Shown in pieces: positions 44,050-52,005 of a stretch of DNA of 64,000 bases; the first letter of the stretch is position 1, and each line of letters opens with the position of its first letter. Origin of the DNA: Streptomyces sp. F63 (GTDB lineage Bacteria > Actinomycetota > Actinomycetes > Streptomycetales > Streptomycetaceae); NCBI RefSeq assembly GCF_018070345.1, contig NZ_JAGPXX010000029.1, forward strand, positions 1-64,000, read 5' to 3'. The position numbers were made by a program, and so were the translations under genes. Under the pieces are notes generated by a model. That model saw only the letters and a list, made by a program, of their open reading frames with translations. It was not told the origin of the DNA and did no database searches.

Positions 44050-44274
44050 GTGGCCAAGACCCAGCTGAACGTCCGGGTGGACGAGACGACCGCCGAGACC
44101 GCGCGGCAGCGCGCGCTCCAGCGGGGCATGAGCGTGAACCGCTACATCGAGGAGCTCGTCCGGCAGGACGCCGGTGAGGCCGGCCGGACGTTCGTCGAGG
44201 CGGCCGCCGACTTCATGAAGCAGTACGAGTCGGTCTTCGCGGAGGAGTTCGGCGAGGAGCGCACCCGCCGTTGA
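44050..44274 (+). CDS. RHH-type antitoxin-like protein
   Basis: This 74-residue protein (AKTQLNVRVDETTAETARQR, RGMSVNRYIEELV) has a ribbon-helix-helix fold at residues about 3-46 and an acidic tail FVEAAADFMKQYESVFAEEF. The tail pattern matches the antitoxin at 25294 and Phd-type toxin-binding tails. Its stop overlaps the start of the Fic-like gene by 4 nt. The GTG start may be leaderless. It is divergent from the ABC ATPase. Confidence 0.78.
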   Translation: MAKTQLNVRVDETTAETARQRALQRGMSVNRYIEELVRQDAGEAGRTFVEAAADFMKQYESVFAEEFGEERTRR

Positions 44275-44645
44275 CCTTCCGCATCGACCTCTCCTGGCTG
44301 CTCATGGTGGCCGAGCAGAACACCCCCGGCGATCCGGCGGTGACCGACTGGGGCGCGCTCGTCGCCGCCGTCAGCCGGCACGAGGCGGAGATATTCGGTG
44401 TCCCCGTCTACACCGATCCGCAGAGCCGCGCGGCCGCCCTGCTGCAACTGCTGCTCCACGTACCGGCGCTGGAGCGGTCCAACGCCGTGTTCGCCTCGGC
44501 CGTCGCCTACGCCTATCTCGTCGCGAGCGGGCTGAAGATCAGCACCTCGCCGGAGCAGGTCCGCGATCTGGCCCGGCTCGTCAAGGACGGGACCGCCGGA
44601 GTGGAGGCCATCGCGGAGGAACTGCGGAGCTGGAGCCTGCCGTAG
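44271..44645 (+). CDS. Degenerate Fic/Doc-like toxin homologue of a second TA-like pair
   Basis: This 124-residue paralogue of the protein at 24920 shares xxWLL, AAALL, the SRNA/RSNA segment and a final E-L-R-SW. It starts with TTG overlapping the antitoxin gene. The Fic-motif region reads HVPALERSNAVFA: a His is present, but the acidic residue and Asn are displaced and the final Arg is missing compared with HxFx(D/E)GNxxR. The tail (SGLKISTSPEQVRDLA, AEELRSW) follows the Doc layout. It may be a toxin with altered chemistry or an inactive relative. Confidence 0.72.
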   Translation: MTFRIDLSWLLMVAEQNTPGDPAVTDWGALVAAVSRHEAEIFGVPVYTDPQSRAAALLQLLLHVPALERSNAVFASAVAYAYLVASGLKISTSPEQVRDLARLVKDGTAGVEAIAEELRSWSLP

Positions 44646-44669
44646 CCGTAGCCGTAGCCGTAGCCGTAG
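44640..44669. repeat. Five tandem copies of a hexamer over a stop codon
   Basis: CCGTAG is repeated five times, starting at the last Pro-stop codons of the Fic-like gene. Each unit adds another in-frame TAG, so length change would not alter the protein. It lies in the space between convergent genes. Confidence 0.85.
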
Positions 44670-44687
44670 CCGTGGGCCGGCCGGGGT

Positions 44688-45362
44688 TCACTCCGGCCGC
44701 CGCGCCACGCCCAGGACATGGGGGGAGCAGGGCAGCGGCAGCCCCTGCCCCGGGACCCGCAGCCGGCGGTGGGGGCCGATCTCGAACCCCGCCGCGGCGA
44801 TCTCCGCCAGGGTGTCCCGGCCGGTGTGGCAGCCGCCGAACAGCTTCGGCCACACCGTGCGGTCCAGGGCCCGCTGCACCCGGTCGGCGGCCGGGCGGCC
44901 GGCCCGCCCGTGCTCGTAGAAGCGCAGTTCGCCGCCGGGCCGGAGGACCCGGCGGATCTCGGCCAGGGCCCGCGGCAGATCACGCACCGAGCAGAGCACC
45001 AGCGAGGCCACGGCCGCGTCGAAGTGCCCGTCGCCCAGGGGCAGTTCCTCGGCCGTCCCCGGCATCACCTCCACCGGGACCGCGGCGCGCCGTCCGGCCG
45101 CCACCGCCAGCCGCCGCAGCCGGGGCTCCGGCTCGACGGCGGACACCCGGGTGACGCCGGGCGGGTAGTGGCCGAAGTTGAGGCCGTTGCCCGCGCCGAC
45201 CTCCACGACCCGGCCGGAGAGCCCGGACAGCAGCTCGGTCCGGTGCGCGGCGGTCTCCCCCTGTTTCTCGGCGAGGACGCTCAGCCGCGTGTAGAACCGG
45301 GCGAAGAGCGGATGGTGCACCGTGGCACGCGCGTCGCCGCTGTTCCCGCTGAGCCGTGACAT
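44688..45362 (-). CDS. Class I SAM-dependent methyltransferase
   Basis: This 224-residue protein has motif I VVEVGAGNGLNFGHYP (SAM-binding GxGxG), motif II AVEPEPRLRRLA, motif III GDGHFDAAVASLVLCSVRDL and RRVLRPGGELRFYEHG. It resembles UbiE/Methyltransf_11 proteins, such as METTL7-like proteins. The ending FGGCHTGRDT then GFEIG is family-typical. The substrate is unknown. It is convergent with the TA-like operon. Confidence 0.88.
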   Translation of the reverse strand: MSRLSGNSGDARATVHHPLFARFYTRLSVLAEKQGETAAHRTELLSGLSGRVVEVGAGNGLNFGHYPPGVTRVSAVEPEPRLRRLAVAAGRRAAVPVEVMPGTAEELPLGDGHFDAAVASLVLCSVRDLPRALAEIRRVLRPGGELRFYEHGRAGRPAADRVQRALDRTVWPKLFGGCHTGRDTLAEIAAAGFEIGPHRRLRVPGQGLPLPCSPHVLGVARRPE

Positions 45363-45505
45363 GGCCGGACTCCTTCTTCGGTGGTGGTGTGCGAACGGTC
45401 CCGACGGCACCGCCCATCGCATTGTCCCCGCCCGCCCCGGACCGGTGCGGGCGGCGGCACGAGCCCGGGGGCACCGCGCGCCTCCGCCCGCCCCCGTCCG
45501 CCGGC

Positions 45506-46228
45506 TCAGGGCACCGGACGGTACCGCGCGGTGAACCCCGCCGCGTCCCAGACGCCTCCGAGAGCGGGGGCGAGCCAGCGGCCGGCACGGGCGCGGAACT
45601 CCGCGGGCGGAAGCGCGCCCGATCCCTGCGGGAGCGCACCGAGCAGCGGCGCCCCGGCCGCCGTGGGCAGGTCCGCCAGATTGCAGCGTTCCGCCAGGCC
45701 CGGCTCGGCGGGCCAGCTGCCCACGAGAACACCGGTACAGGCCAGGCCCCGGGTGCGCAGGGCCTCCGCCGTCAGCGCGGTGGCGTTGAGGGTGCCCAGT
45801 CCCGCGGCGGCGACCACGAGCACCGGCGCGTCCAGCAGCCGGGCGGCGTCCGCCAGCGTGGCGCCCTCCTCGTCGTACCGGACGAGCAGTCCGCCGGCGC
45901 CCTCGACCAGGACCAGATCGTGCTCCGCGGCCAGTTTCTCCGCCGCCCCGGCGATCTCCGTCGGCCGCACCGGGGAGAGACCCGCCCGCCGGGCCGCGGT
46001 CTCCGGGGCCAGCGGTTCCGGATAGCGGGCCAGTTCGGCCGTGGTGACGGGGCCGGCGAGGCGGGCGGTCTCCGCCGCGTCCCCCGGCTCGCCCGGGGCC
46101 GCTCCTGTCTGGGCCGGCTTGAGGACGGCGACGGTACGGCCCGCCGCCAGGGCCACGGCGGCCAGCGCGGCCGTGGCCATGGTCTTGCCGATCCCGGTGC
46201 CGGTGCCGCTGACGACGGTGACGGCCAT
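45506..46228 (-). CDS. bioD: Dethiobiotin synthetase
   Basis: This 240-residue protein has P-loop SGTGTGIGKTMATAAL, LKPAQTG and VEGAGGLLVRYDEEG. It catalyses ATP-dependent closure of the ureido ring from 7,8-diaminopelargonate and CO2. It is third in the bioB-bioA-bioD order, 89 bp after bioA. The start is the ATG at 46228. Confidence 0.95.
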   Translation of the reverse strand: MAVTVVSGTGTGIGKTMATAALAAVALAAGRTVAVLKPAQTGAAPGEPGDAAETARLAGPVTTAELARYPEPLAPETAARRAGLSPVRPTEIAGAAEKLAAEHDLVLVEGAGGLLVRYDEEGATLADAARLLDAPVLVVAAAGLGTLNATALTAEALRTRGLACTGVLVGSWPAEPGLAERCNLADLPTAAGAPLLGALPQGSGALPPAEFRARAGRWLAPALGGVWDAAGFTARYRPVP

Positions 46229-46317
46229 GAGGCTCCCTGCTCCCTTCCCGGTGCGCTGCAGCGCTGCCGTCCGTGGCCCGCGTGCCCGCGCGCCCTGCCT
46301 GTTCCTCCGCCCCCCGG

Positions 46318-47739
46318 TCAGCCCGCCGCTGCCGCCGCGTACACCGCGGCGCAGATCCGGGCCACGTCCTCCTCGTCCGTGACGTAGGGCGGCATCGTGT
46401 AGACGAGATCGCGGAACGGCCGCAGCCAGACGCCCTCGCGCACCGCGGCGCGGGTCGCCGCGGCCATGTCGATCTCGTGGTCGAGCTGCACCACGCCGAT
46501 GGCCCCCAGCACCCGGACCTCCCGCACGCCCGGCAGCCGTTCCGCCGGGGCCAGCCCGTCCCGCAGCCCGCGTTCGACCGCGCGCACCTCGGCGCGCCAG
46601 TCGCGGCTCAGCAGCAGGTCGACCGAGGCGCCCGCGACCGCCGTGGCCAGCGGATTGCCCATGAAGGTCGGGCCGTGCGCCAGCACCGGGACCTCGCCGC
46701 GCGAGATGCCCTCCGCCACCTCCGCGGTGCACAGCGTCGCCGCCAGCGTCACCATCCCGCCGGTCAGCGCCTTCCCCAGGCACAGGACATCGGGCGCGAT
46801 ACCCGCGTGGTCCGCGGCGAACAGCTCGCCGGTGCGGCCGAAGCCGGTCGCGATCTCGTCCAGCACCAGCAGCACGCCGTGGTCGTCGCACGCCTCGCGC
46901 AGCACCCGCAGATAGCCGGGGGAGTGGAAGCGCATCCCGCCCGCGCCCTGCACCACCGGTTCGACGACGACGGCCGCCAGCTCGTCGGCGTGCTCCGCGA
47001 TCAGCCCGCGCAGGTGCTCCGCGTACGCCGGGTCCACGCCGGCGCCGAAGCCGGCCGGCGGCGCGTCCGCGAAGACCTGCCGGGGCAGTACCCCGGACCA
47101 CAGGTGGTGCATGCCGCCGTCCGGGTCGCACACCGACATCGGCTGCCAGGTGTCGCCGTGGTAGCCGCCGCGCCAGGTCAGCAGCCGCTGCTTGCGCGGC
47201 TTCCCCAGCGAACGCCAGTACTGCAGGCACATCTTGACGGCCACTTCCACGGAGACCGAGCCGGAGTCGGCCAGGAAGACGTGGCGCAGCGGCTCCGGGG
47301 TGATCTCCACGAGCCGGGCCGCGAGCCGGACGGCCGGCTCATGGGTGAGCCCGCCGAACATCACATGGCTCATCCGGTCCAGCTGCGCGTGCGCGGCGCC
47401 GGTCAGCACCGGGTGGCCGTAGCCGTGCACGGCCGACCACCACGACGACATCCCGTCGACCAGTTCCTCCCGGCCGTGGGCCGGTTCGGCCAGCCGCAGC
47501 CGCACCCCGGAGGCGGACGCCACGACCAGCGGGTCCGTACGGCCGGGCATCGGGCCGTACGGGTGCCAGACGTGCCGCCGGTCCAGCTCCAGCAGTTCGG
47601 CCGTGGGCAGCGGCGTGGGCAGCGGCGTGGGCAGCGGCGTGGGCAGCGGCGTGGGCAGCGGCGTGGGCAGCGGCGGGGGCACGGCGTGCCCGGACGGCGC
47701 GTGCGGTGCGCCCGGCGGGGGCGGGAGCCGCTCAGGCAT
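46318..47739 (-). CDS. bioA: Adenosylmethionine-8-amino-7-oxononanoate aminotransferase
   Basis: This 473-residue class III aminotransferase has RHVWHPYGPMPGR near residue 55, DGMSSWWSAVHGYGHP, the GGYHGDTWQPMSVCDPDGG region, VLLVLDEIATGFGRTG and the PLP Lys in LCLGKALTGGMV. It makes 7,8-diaminopelargonate. Its N-terminus carries an extra Pro-rich extension with six PLPT repeats encoded by a 12-bp tandem repeat. ATG 47739 overlaps the end of bioB, indicating coupling. Confidence 0.95.
   Translation of the reverse strand: MPERLPPPPGAPHAPSGHAVPPPLPTPLPTPLPTPLPTPLPTPLPTAELLELDRRHVWHPYGPMPGRTDPLVVASASGVRLRLAEPAHGREELVDGMSSWWSAVHGYGHPVLTGAAHAQLDRMSHVMFGGLTHEPAVRLAARLVEITPEPLRHVFLADSGSVSVEVAVKMCLQYWRSLGKPRKQRLLTWRGGYHGDTWQPMSVCDPDGGMHHLWSGVLPRQVFADAPPAGFGAGVDPAYAEHLRGLIAEHADELAAVVVEPVVQGAGGMRFHSPGYLRVLREACDDHGVLLVLDEIATGFGRTGELFAADHAGIAPDVLCLGKALTGGMVTLAATLCTAEVAEGISRGEVPVLAHGPTFMGNPLATAVAGASVDLLLSRDWRAEVRAVERGLRDGLAPAERLPGVREVRVLGAIGVVQLDHEIDMAAATRAAVREGVWLRPFRDLVYTMPPYVTDEEDVARICAAVYAAAAAG
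47603..47674 (-). repeat. Six perfect copies of a 12-bp repeat inside bioA
   Basis: GTGGGCAGCGGC (plus strand) is repeated six times without change and encodes PLPT units on the minus strand. The length is a multiple of three, so copy-number changes keep the bioA frame. Perfect identity suggests recent expansion. Confidence 0.95.
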
Positions 47740-48991
47740 TGGGCGGCAGCTCGGTGCCCGGCCCGCGGCGGCGTACCGCCACCAGGCCGGTACGGGCGGC
47801 GCCCGCCGGCGCGGAGGAGGGCGCGGTGGCCGCGGCCGCAGACGCCGCCGTCGTCGCGACGGCCGGGGCGGTGTCCGCACCGGCCGGGCCGTGTGCCCCG
47901 TCCGGGGCCGCGCCCTCCGCCGTCCCGCCGCAGGGCGCGCAGCCGCCGCCGTCGTGTCCGCCGCGGCCCGCCGCCCCGGACGCGCCCGCCCGGTGCTCCG
48001 GCAGCGTCACGATGTCCGAGCCCTCCACCTCGAAGCCCGCGTCGGCGATCATGTCCAGGTCCGCCTGCCCCGCCTGGCCCTCACTCGTCAGGTAGTCGCC
48101 CAGGAAGACGGAGTTGGCGAGGTGCAGCGCGAGGGGCTGCAGGGACCGCAGATGCACCTCGCGGCCGCCCGCGAGCCGCACTTCCACATCGGGGCAGACG
48201 AAGCGGACCATGGCCAGGATGCGCAGCGCCCGCTGGGGGGTGAGGTTCCACTCCCCGGCCAGCGGCGTGCCGTCGAACGGGATCAGGAAGTTGACCGGCA
48301 CCGAGTCCGGGTCGAGTTCGCGCAGCGCGAACACCACATCGACCAGGTCCTCGTCGGACTCGCCCATGCCCGCGATCAGGCCGGAGCAGGCCGACAGCCC
48401 CGCGCCCTGCGCCTGCCGCACGGTGGACACCCGGTCGGAGAAGTCGTGGGTGGTGCAGATGTCCCGGTAGGCGGACTCGGAGGTGTTGAGGTTGTGGTTG
48501 TACGCGTCCGCGCCGGCCCGCCGCAGCCGCTCCGCCTGTCCGTCGGAGAGCAGGCCGAGGCAGGCGCAGACCTCCACGCCCTCGTTCTCCTCCTTGATGG
48601 CGGCGATGGTGGCCGACACCCGCTCCACGTCCCGGTCGGTCGGCCCGCGCCCGCTCGCCACCAGGCAGACGCGCTTGGCCCCGCCGGCCACACCGGCACC
48701 GGCCGCCGCGGCCGCCTCCTCCGGCTTCAGCCAGGTGTACTTGAGGATCTCCGCCTTCGAGCCCAGCCGCTGCGAGCAGTACGAGCAGTCCTCGGGGCAC
48801 AGCCCCGACTTGAGGTTGACCAGGTAGTTGAGCTTCACCCGCCGCCCGAACCACTGGCGGCGCACCCGGCCGGCCGCCGCCACCACGTCGAGGAGGTCGT
48901 CGTCGGACGTCGCCAGTACGGCGAGCGCCTCGTCCCGGGTGGGCGGCTCGCGGCGCAGCCCCTTGTCCACCAGCGTTGTCAGCAGCTCCAT
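47732..48991 (-). CDS. bioB: Biotin synthase
   Basis: This 419-residue radical SAM enzyme has the cluster motif CPEDCSYCSQ, YNHNLNTSESAYRDIC, GLIAGMGESDEDLVDV and FLIPFDGTPLAG. It inserts sulfur into dethiobiotin using two iron-sulfur clusters. Residues from about 335 form an extra Ala/Gly-rich tail of about 80 residues with a CAPC motif (GGGCAPCGGTAEG), longer than E. coli BioB at about 346. First gene of the bioB-bioA-bioD unit, divergent from bioF. Confidence 0.95.
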   Translation of the reverse strand: MELLTTLVDKGLRREPPTRDEALAVLATSDDDLLDVVAAAGRVRRQWFGRRVKLNYLVNLKSGLCPEDCSYCSQRLGSKAEILKYTWLKPEEAAAAAGAGVAGGAKRVCLVASGRGPTDRDVERVSATIAAIKEENEGVEVCACLGLLSDGQAERLRRAGADAYNHNLNTSESAYRDICTTHDFSDRVSTVRQAQGAGLSACSGLIAGMGESDEDLVDVVFALRELDPDSVPVNFLIPFDGTPLAGEWNLTPQRALRILAMVRFVCPDVEVRLAGGREVHLRSLQPLALHLANSVFLGDYLTSEGQAGQADLDMIADAGFEVEGSDIVTLPEHRAGASGAAGRGGHDGGGCAPCGGTAEGAAPDGAHGPAGADTAPAVATTAASAAAATAPSSAPAGAARTGLVAVRRRGPGTELPPNA

Positions 48992-49136
48992 GGCGGAGAT
49001 CCTTGCCTACCGGAGGGGCCGCGGCCAAGGAGGGATCCCACAACACGGCCGGATCCGGGTGTGTGTATCGCCACACCGTGTCCCGCCCGTAGCCGGGCTA
49101 GGTTTTGGGCAGACCCAACAGACGCGAGGATGGCCG
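48992..49136. promoter_or_regulatory. Divergent control region of bioBAD and bioF
   Basis: The 145 bp between the bioB and bioF start codons must contain both promoters. An inverted repeat GGTGTG-N8-CACACC lies at 49058-49077 and is the best visible operator candidate. It does not match a biotin repressor site I can name. Confidence 0.45.
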
Positions 49137-50294
49137 ATGCCCCAGGACCAGGACGCCCGGGATCCGTTCGGATGGATCGACGAGGAGGCGGCCGCCCGGC
49201 GGCGGGCGGGTCTCGTCCGCGCGCTGCGCCCCCGTCCCGCCGCGTCCCCGTTGCTCGATCTGGCGTCCAACGACTACCTCGGGCTGGCCCGTCACCCCGC
49301 GGTGACCGCCGCGGCCGCGGACGCGGCCCGGGTGTGGGGGGCCGGTGCGACGGGTTCCCGGCTGGTGACCGGCAGCACCGGGCTCCACGCCGAACTGGAG
49401 GCCGAACTGGCGGACTTCTGCGGCTTCGAGGCCGCACTCGTCCTGTCCTCCGGTTACGCGGCCAACCTCGCCGCGGTCACGGCGCTCACCGGGCGGGGCA
49501 CCCTGATCGTCTCCGACGCCGCCAACCACGCCTCGCTCATCGACGGCTGCCGGCTCTCCCGGGCCGGCACCGCCGTCGTCCCGCACACCGATCCCGAGGC
49601 CGTGGCCAAGGCGCTCGACGGGCACGGGGGCCGGGCGGTCGCCCTCACCGACACGGTCTTCTCCGTCGACGGCGACGCCGCGCCGCTCGACCGGCTCGCC
49701 GCCGTCTGCCGCGAGCACGGTGCGGCCCTCGTCGTCGACGACGCCCACGGGCTGGGGGTGCTGGGAGCGGGCGGGCGCGGAGCCGCGCACGCCGCCGGGC
49801 TCGCGGGCTCGGCGGACACGGTCGCCACCGTCACCCTGTCCAAGTCCCTGGGCAGCCAGGGCGGTGCCGTGCTGGGTCCGGCCCGCGTGATCGAGCATCT
49901 CGTCAACACGGCACGGGCGTTCATCTTCGACACCGGACTCGCGCCCGCAGCCGCCGGGGCGGCGCTCGCCGCCCTGCGGCTGCTGCGCCGGGAGCCCGAA
50001 CGGGCGGCCCGGGCCCGCACCGTCGCCGCCGCGCTGCACGAGCGGCTGACGGCGGCCGGTCTGGCGTCCGTGCGCCCGGACGCGGCGGTGGTGTCCGTCC
50101 GGGCGCCCTCCCCGGAGGCGGCGCTGCGCTGGGCGGCGGACTGCCGGACCGGCGGGCTGGCGGTGGGCTGCTTCCGCCCGCCGTCCGTGCCCGACGGCGT
50201 CTCACGGCTGCGGCTCACCGCCCGCGCCGACCTGACGGAGGAGCAGGTCGACCGGGCGGTGGCCGTCATCGTCGCGGCGGCGCCCGAGGGCTGA
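49137..50294 (+). CDS. bioF: 8-amino-7-oxononanoate synthase
   Basis: This 385-residue alpha-oxoamine synthase has LASNDYLGLARHPAVT, GATGSRLVTGSTGLHAELE, VSDAANHASLIDGCRLS, VDDAHGLGVLGAGGRG and the PLP Lys in TVTLSKSLGSQGGAVLG. It condenses pimeloyl-ACP/CoA with alanine, the first ring-building step of biotin synthesis. The ATG at 49137 is used. It ends in a large hairpin before a convergent gene. Confidence 0.93.
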   Translation: MPQDQDARDPFGWIDEEAAARRRAGLVRALRPRPAASPLLDLASNDYLGLARHPAVTAAAADAARVWGAGATGSRLVTGSTGLHAELEAELADFCGFEAALVLSSGYAANLAAVTALTGRGTLIVSDAANHASLIDGCRLSRAGTAVVPHTDPEAVAKALDGHGGRAVALTDTVFSVDGDAAPLDRLAAVCREHGAALVVDDAHGLGVLGAGGRGAAHAAGLAGSADTVATVTLSKSLGSQGGAVLGPARVIEHLVNTARAFIFDTGLAPAAAGAALAALRLLRREPERAARARTVAAALHERLTAAGLASVRPDAAVVSVRAPSPEAALRWAADCRTGGLAVGCFRPPSVPDGVSRLRLTARADLTEEQVDRAVAVIVAAAPEG

Positions 50295-50352
50295 CCGCCG
50301 GGCCGGCCCGTCCGGCGGGGGCGGTCGGGCGGGGGCGGTCCGGCGGTCAGCC
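50289..50352. terminator. Hairpin overlapping the bioF stop codon
   Basis: The perfect 13-bp arms GGCTGACCGCCGG (50289-50301) and CCGGCGGTCAGCC (50340-50352) enclose a GC-rich loop. It lies between convergent bioF and the gene ending at 50448 and is probably bidirectional. Confidence 0.65.
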
Positions 50353-50447
50353 GGCGTCATGCGGAACGTCCCCCTTCCGCCCCGACCGGGTCCATCCGGC
50401 GACCCCTCCGGCCCCTCAACGGCCAGGTGTGACGCCCGCGCGTCCCG

Positions 50448-50756
50448 TCAGGCGCGGTTCTCCGGCGGGAGGGTGACGCGGCGTGTCCGGCGCTCCCCGT
50501 CGAGCACGCGCAGGGCCCGGCCCAGGGTCGTCGTATGCAGTTCCGTCTCGCCGCGGTCGTGCATCAGGGAGAGCGCGTCGCGCAGCCGGACGGCGCGGTC
50601 GACCAGGGCCTGCGCCGCACGCAGACCGCCGTAGGTGTCGGACCCGCGGGCCGGATTGATCCGTCCCAGCAGATCGACCGCCTCCAGGTAACGGTCGATC
50701 AGCTCTCCTTCGGCGCGGGTGAGAGCGGGGAGCGGCGGCAGTTCGGGCAGCGGCAC
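50448..50756 (-). CDS. Hypothetical protein in the ClpP-like unit
   Basis: This 102-residue, mostly helical protein has LPALTRAEGELIDRYLEAVD, RINPARGSDTYGGLRAAQAL, RAVRLRDALSLMHDRGE and a basic C-terminal part (LDGERRTRRVTLP). I do not recognise a family. It starts 3 bp after the stop of the ClpP-like gene, so the two are almost certainly cotranscribed and it may act with that protein. Confidence 0.7.
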   Translation of the reverse strand: MPLPELPPLPALTRAEGELIDRYLEAVDLLGRINPARGSDTYGGLRAAQALVDRAVRLRDALSLMHDRGETELHTTTLGRALRVLDGERRTRRVTLPPENRA

Positions 50757-50759
50757 GGC

Positions 50760-51395
50760 TCACCTCCGGCTCGTGGCGGCGGCGGAACCCTCGCGGTTCT
50801 CGACGATCCTGTCGGCGAGGCCGTGGGCGACGGCCTCGCCGGCGGTGAAGATCCTGTCCCGCTCGATGTCCGCGGCGACGCGATCGGCGGACTGCCCGGT
50901 GTGCCGCACCAGCATCCCCTCCAGCACGGCGCGGGCTCGGCCCGCCTCACGGGCCCTGATCTCCAGATCGTCCACCTGCCCCTCCACGGGCTCGGGCAGG
51001 GACGGTTGCCGCAGCACGGCACGGGAACCCGGGAGCATCAGGCGCCGGCCGGGCTCACCCGCGGCGAGCAGCACGGCGGCTTCCTCCGCCGCCTGCCCCA
51101 GGCAGATCGTCTCGATGGCGCAGCCGACGAAGAGCATCGTGTCGTACACGGCGGTCATCGCGGTGAGCGAGCCGCCGGGAGAGTTGATGTACAGGGCGAT
51201 GTCCCGGCCGGGGGCGTCGTGCTCCAGGTGCACCAGCTGTGCGATGACGTCGTTGGCGGAGGTCTCGTCGATCTCGGTGCCGAGGAGGACGATGCGCTCC
51301 TCCAGAAGCCGGGAGTACGGATCGAGCGTGCGGGTCCCGCGACTGGTGCGCTCGGTGAACTGCGGCAGCACGTAGCGGGCGGTCGGAGACTCCAC
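50760..51395 (-). CDS. ClpP homologue lacking catalytic Ser and His (pseudoprotease)
   Basis: This 211-residue protein aligns along its length with ClpP (SRLLEERIVLLGTEID, DIALYINSPGGSLTAMTAVY, QVDDLEIRAREAGRARA, DIERDRIFTAGEAVAHGLAD). In active ClpP the nucleophile is the Ser of GQAASxAA. Here the segment is CLGQAAEEAAVLLAAG, with Glu in that place. The catalytic His of the xxLIHQP motif is Arg (RAVLRQP). The Asp region is kept. It is therefore probably a ClpR-like structural or regulatory subunit that may join ClpP rings encoded elsewhere. First gene of a two-gene unit, divergent from a Phd/YefM gene. Confidence 0.85.
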   Translation of the reverse strand: MESPTARYVLPQFTERTSRGTRTLDPYSRLLEERIVLLGTEIDETSANDVIAQLVHLEHDAPGRDIALYINSPGGSLTAMTAVYDTMLFVGCAIETICLGQAAEEAAVLLAAGEPGRRLMLPGSRAVLRQPSLPEPVEGQVDDLEIRAREAGRARAVLEGMLVRHTGQSADRVAADIERDRIFTAGEAVAHGLADRIVENREGSAAATSRR

Positions 51396-51452
51396 GGCTG
51401 CTCCCCTTCTTCCGTTTTCTTCCGTTGTTCGTGATCACCGCTCTGGCAAAAA

Positions 51453-51476
51453 TGTACGTCCTGTACGTCTCGTACG
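51453..51476. promoter_or_regulatory. Triple TGTACG-type operator before the Phd/YefM gene
   Basis: TGTACG occurs at 51453-51458 and 51462-51467, and CGTACG at 51471-51476, spaced by 9 bp. YefM/Phd antitoxins bind TGTACA-type palindromes, so this is a good candidate for an autoregulatory site. It may also affect the divergent ClpP-like gene. Confidence 0.55.
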
Positions 51477-51485
51477 ATGGGGAGC

Positions 51486-51797
51486 ATGGCGTATGAGATT
51501 CCGGTGACGCAAGCCCGCGCGGAGCTGGCCGAGTTGATCAACCGCGTCGTCTACGGCGGTGAGCGCGTGGTCGTGACGCGGCACGGCAAGCCCCTGGTGG
51601 CCCTGGTGTCAGCCGCTGACCTGCAGCTTCTGGAGGCGGAGGAGGTTGCCGCGGAGGAGCCGGTGGTCAGTACGGTGTCGGCCCTCCGCCCCGGTCTCCC
51701 GTCCGCTGCGGGCGAACGGAGCCGGTTCGGCATCGCGGCGGAGCACGGGGGCCCGGGGCCGGGCCCGGGCGGTCCGCCCGGGCGGCATCGCAACTGA
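51486..51797 (+). CDS. Phd/YefM-family antitoxin without a toxin gene
   Basis: This 103-residue protein starts MAYEIPVTQARAELAELINR, then GERVVVTRHGKPLVALVSAA, the standard Phd/YefM DNA-binding fold (residues 1-58). The tail is long, acidic, then Pro/Gly-rich, and unlike the usual YoeB-binding helix. The ribosome binding site GGGGAG is close to the ATG at 51486. No RelE/YoeB/Doc-type toxin gene follows before plsC, which is on the other strand. It is an orphan antitoxin or a regulator. Confidence 0.82.
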   Translation: MAYEIPVTQARAELAELINRVVYGGERVVVTRHGKPLVALVSAADLQLLEAEEVAAEEPVVSTVSALRPGLPSAAGERSRFGIAAEHGGPGPGPGGPPGRHRN

Positions 51798-52005
51798 CGA
51801 GGCATCAGGCCAACGTGCCGGCGCCGGCGCCGGAGCCACTGCTCCAGCGGGGCGGTGGCGGAGACCGGCCCGGCCACGCCGAGCGGGGCGGCCGCGCGGG
51901 GCGATCCGGGCCGCGGGCCGGACGGAGGCCCACCGCGCGCGGGCGGCGATCACGGGGGACCAGCGGGATCACGGTGCGTGTCCGCCGTGCGGGCCGTGGC
52001 CGGGC

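Noticed and set aside
47603..47674. CRISPR-like array
   Set aside because: The repeat is a contiguous 12-bp tandem repeat without spacers and lies inside bioA. No CRISPR array or cas gene is visible in the window.
45506..50294. Secondary-metabolite gene cluster
   Set aside because: The PLP, radical SAM and aminotransferase genes here are the normal biotin pathway. No PKS, NRPS, terpene or RiPP core enzymes were found.
50760..51395. Active ClpP protease
   Set aside because: The nucleophile Ser and the catalytic His are both replaced, so protease activity is not expected.
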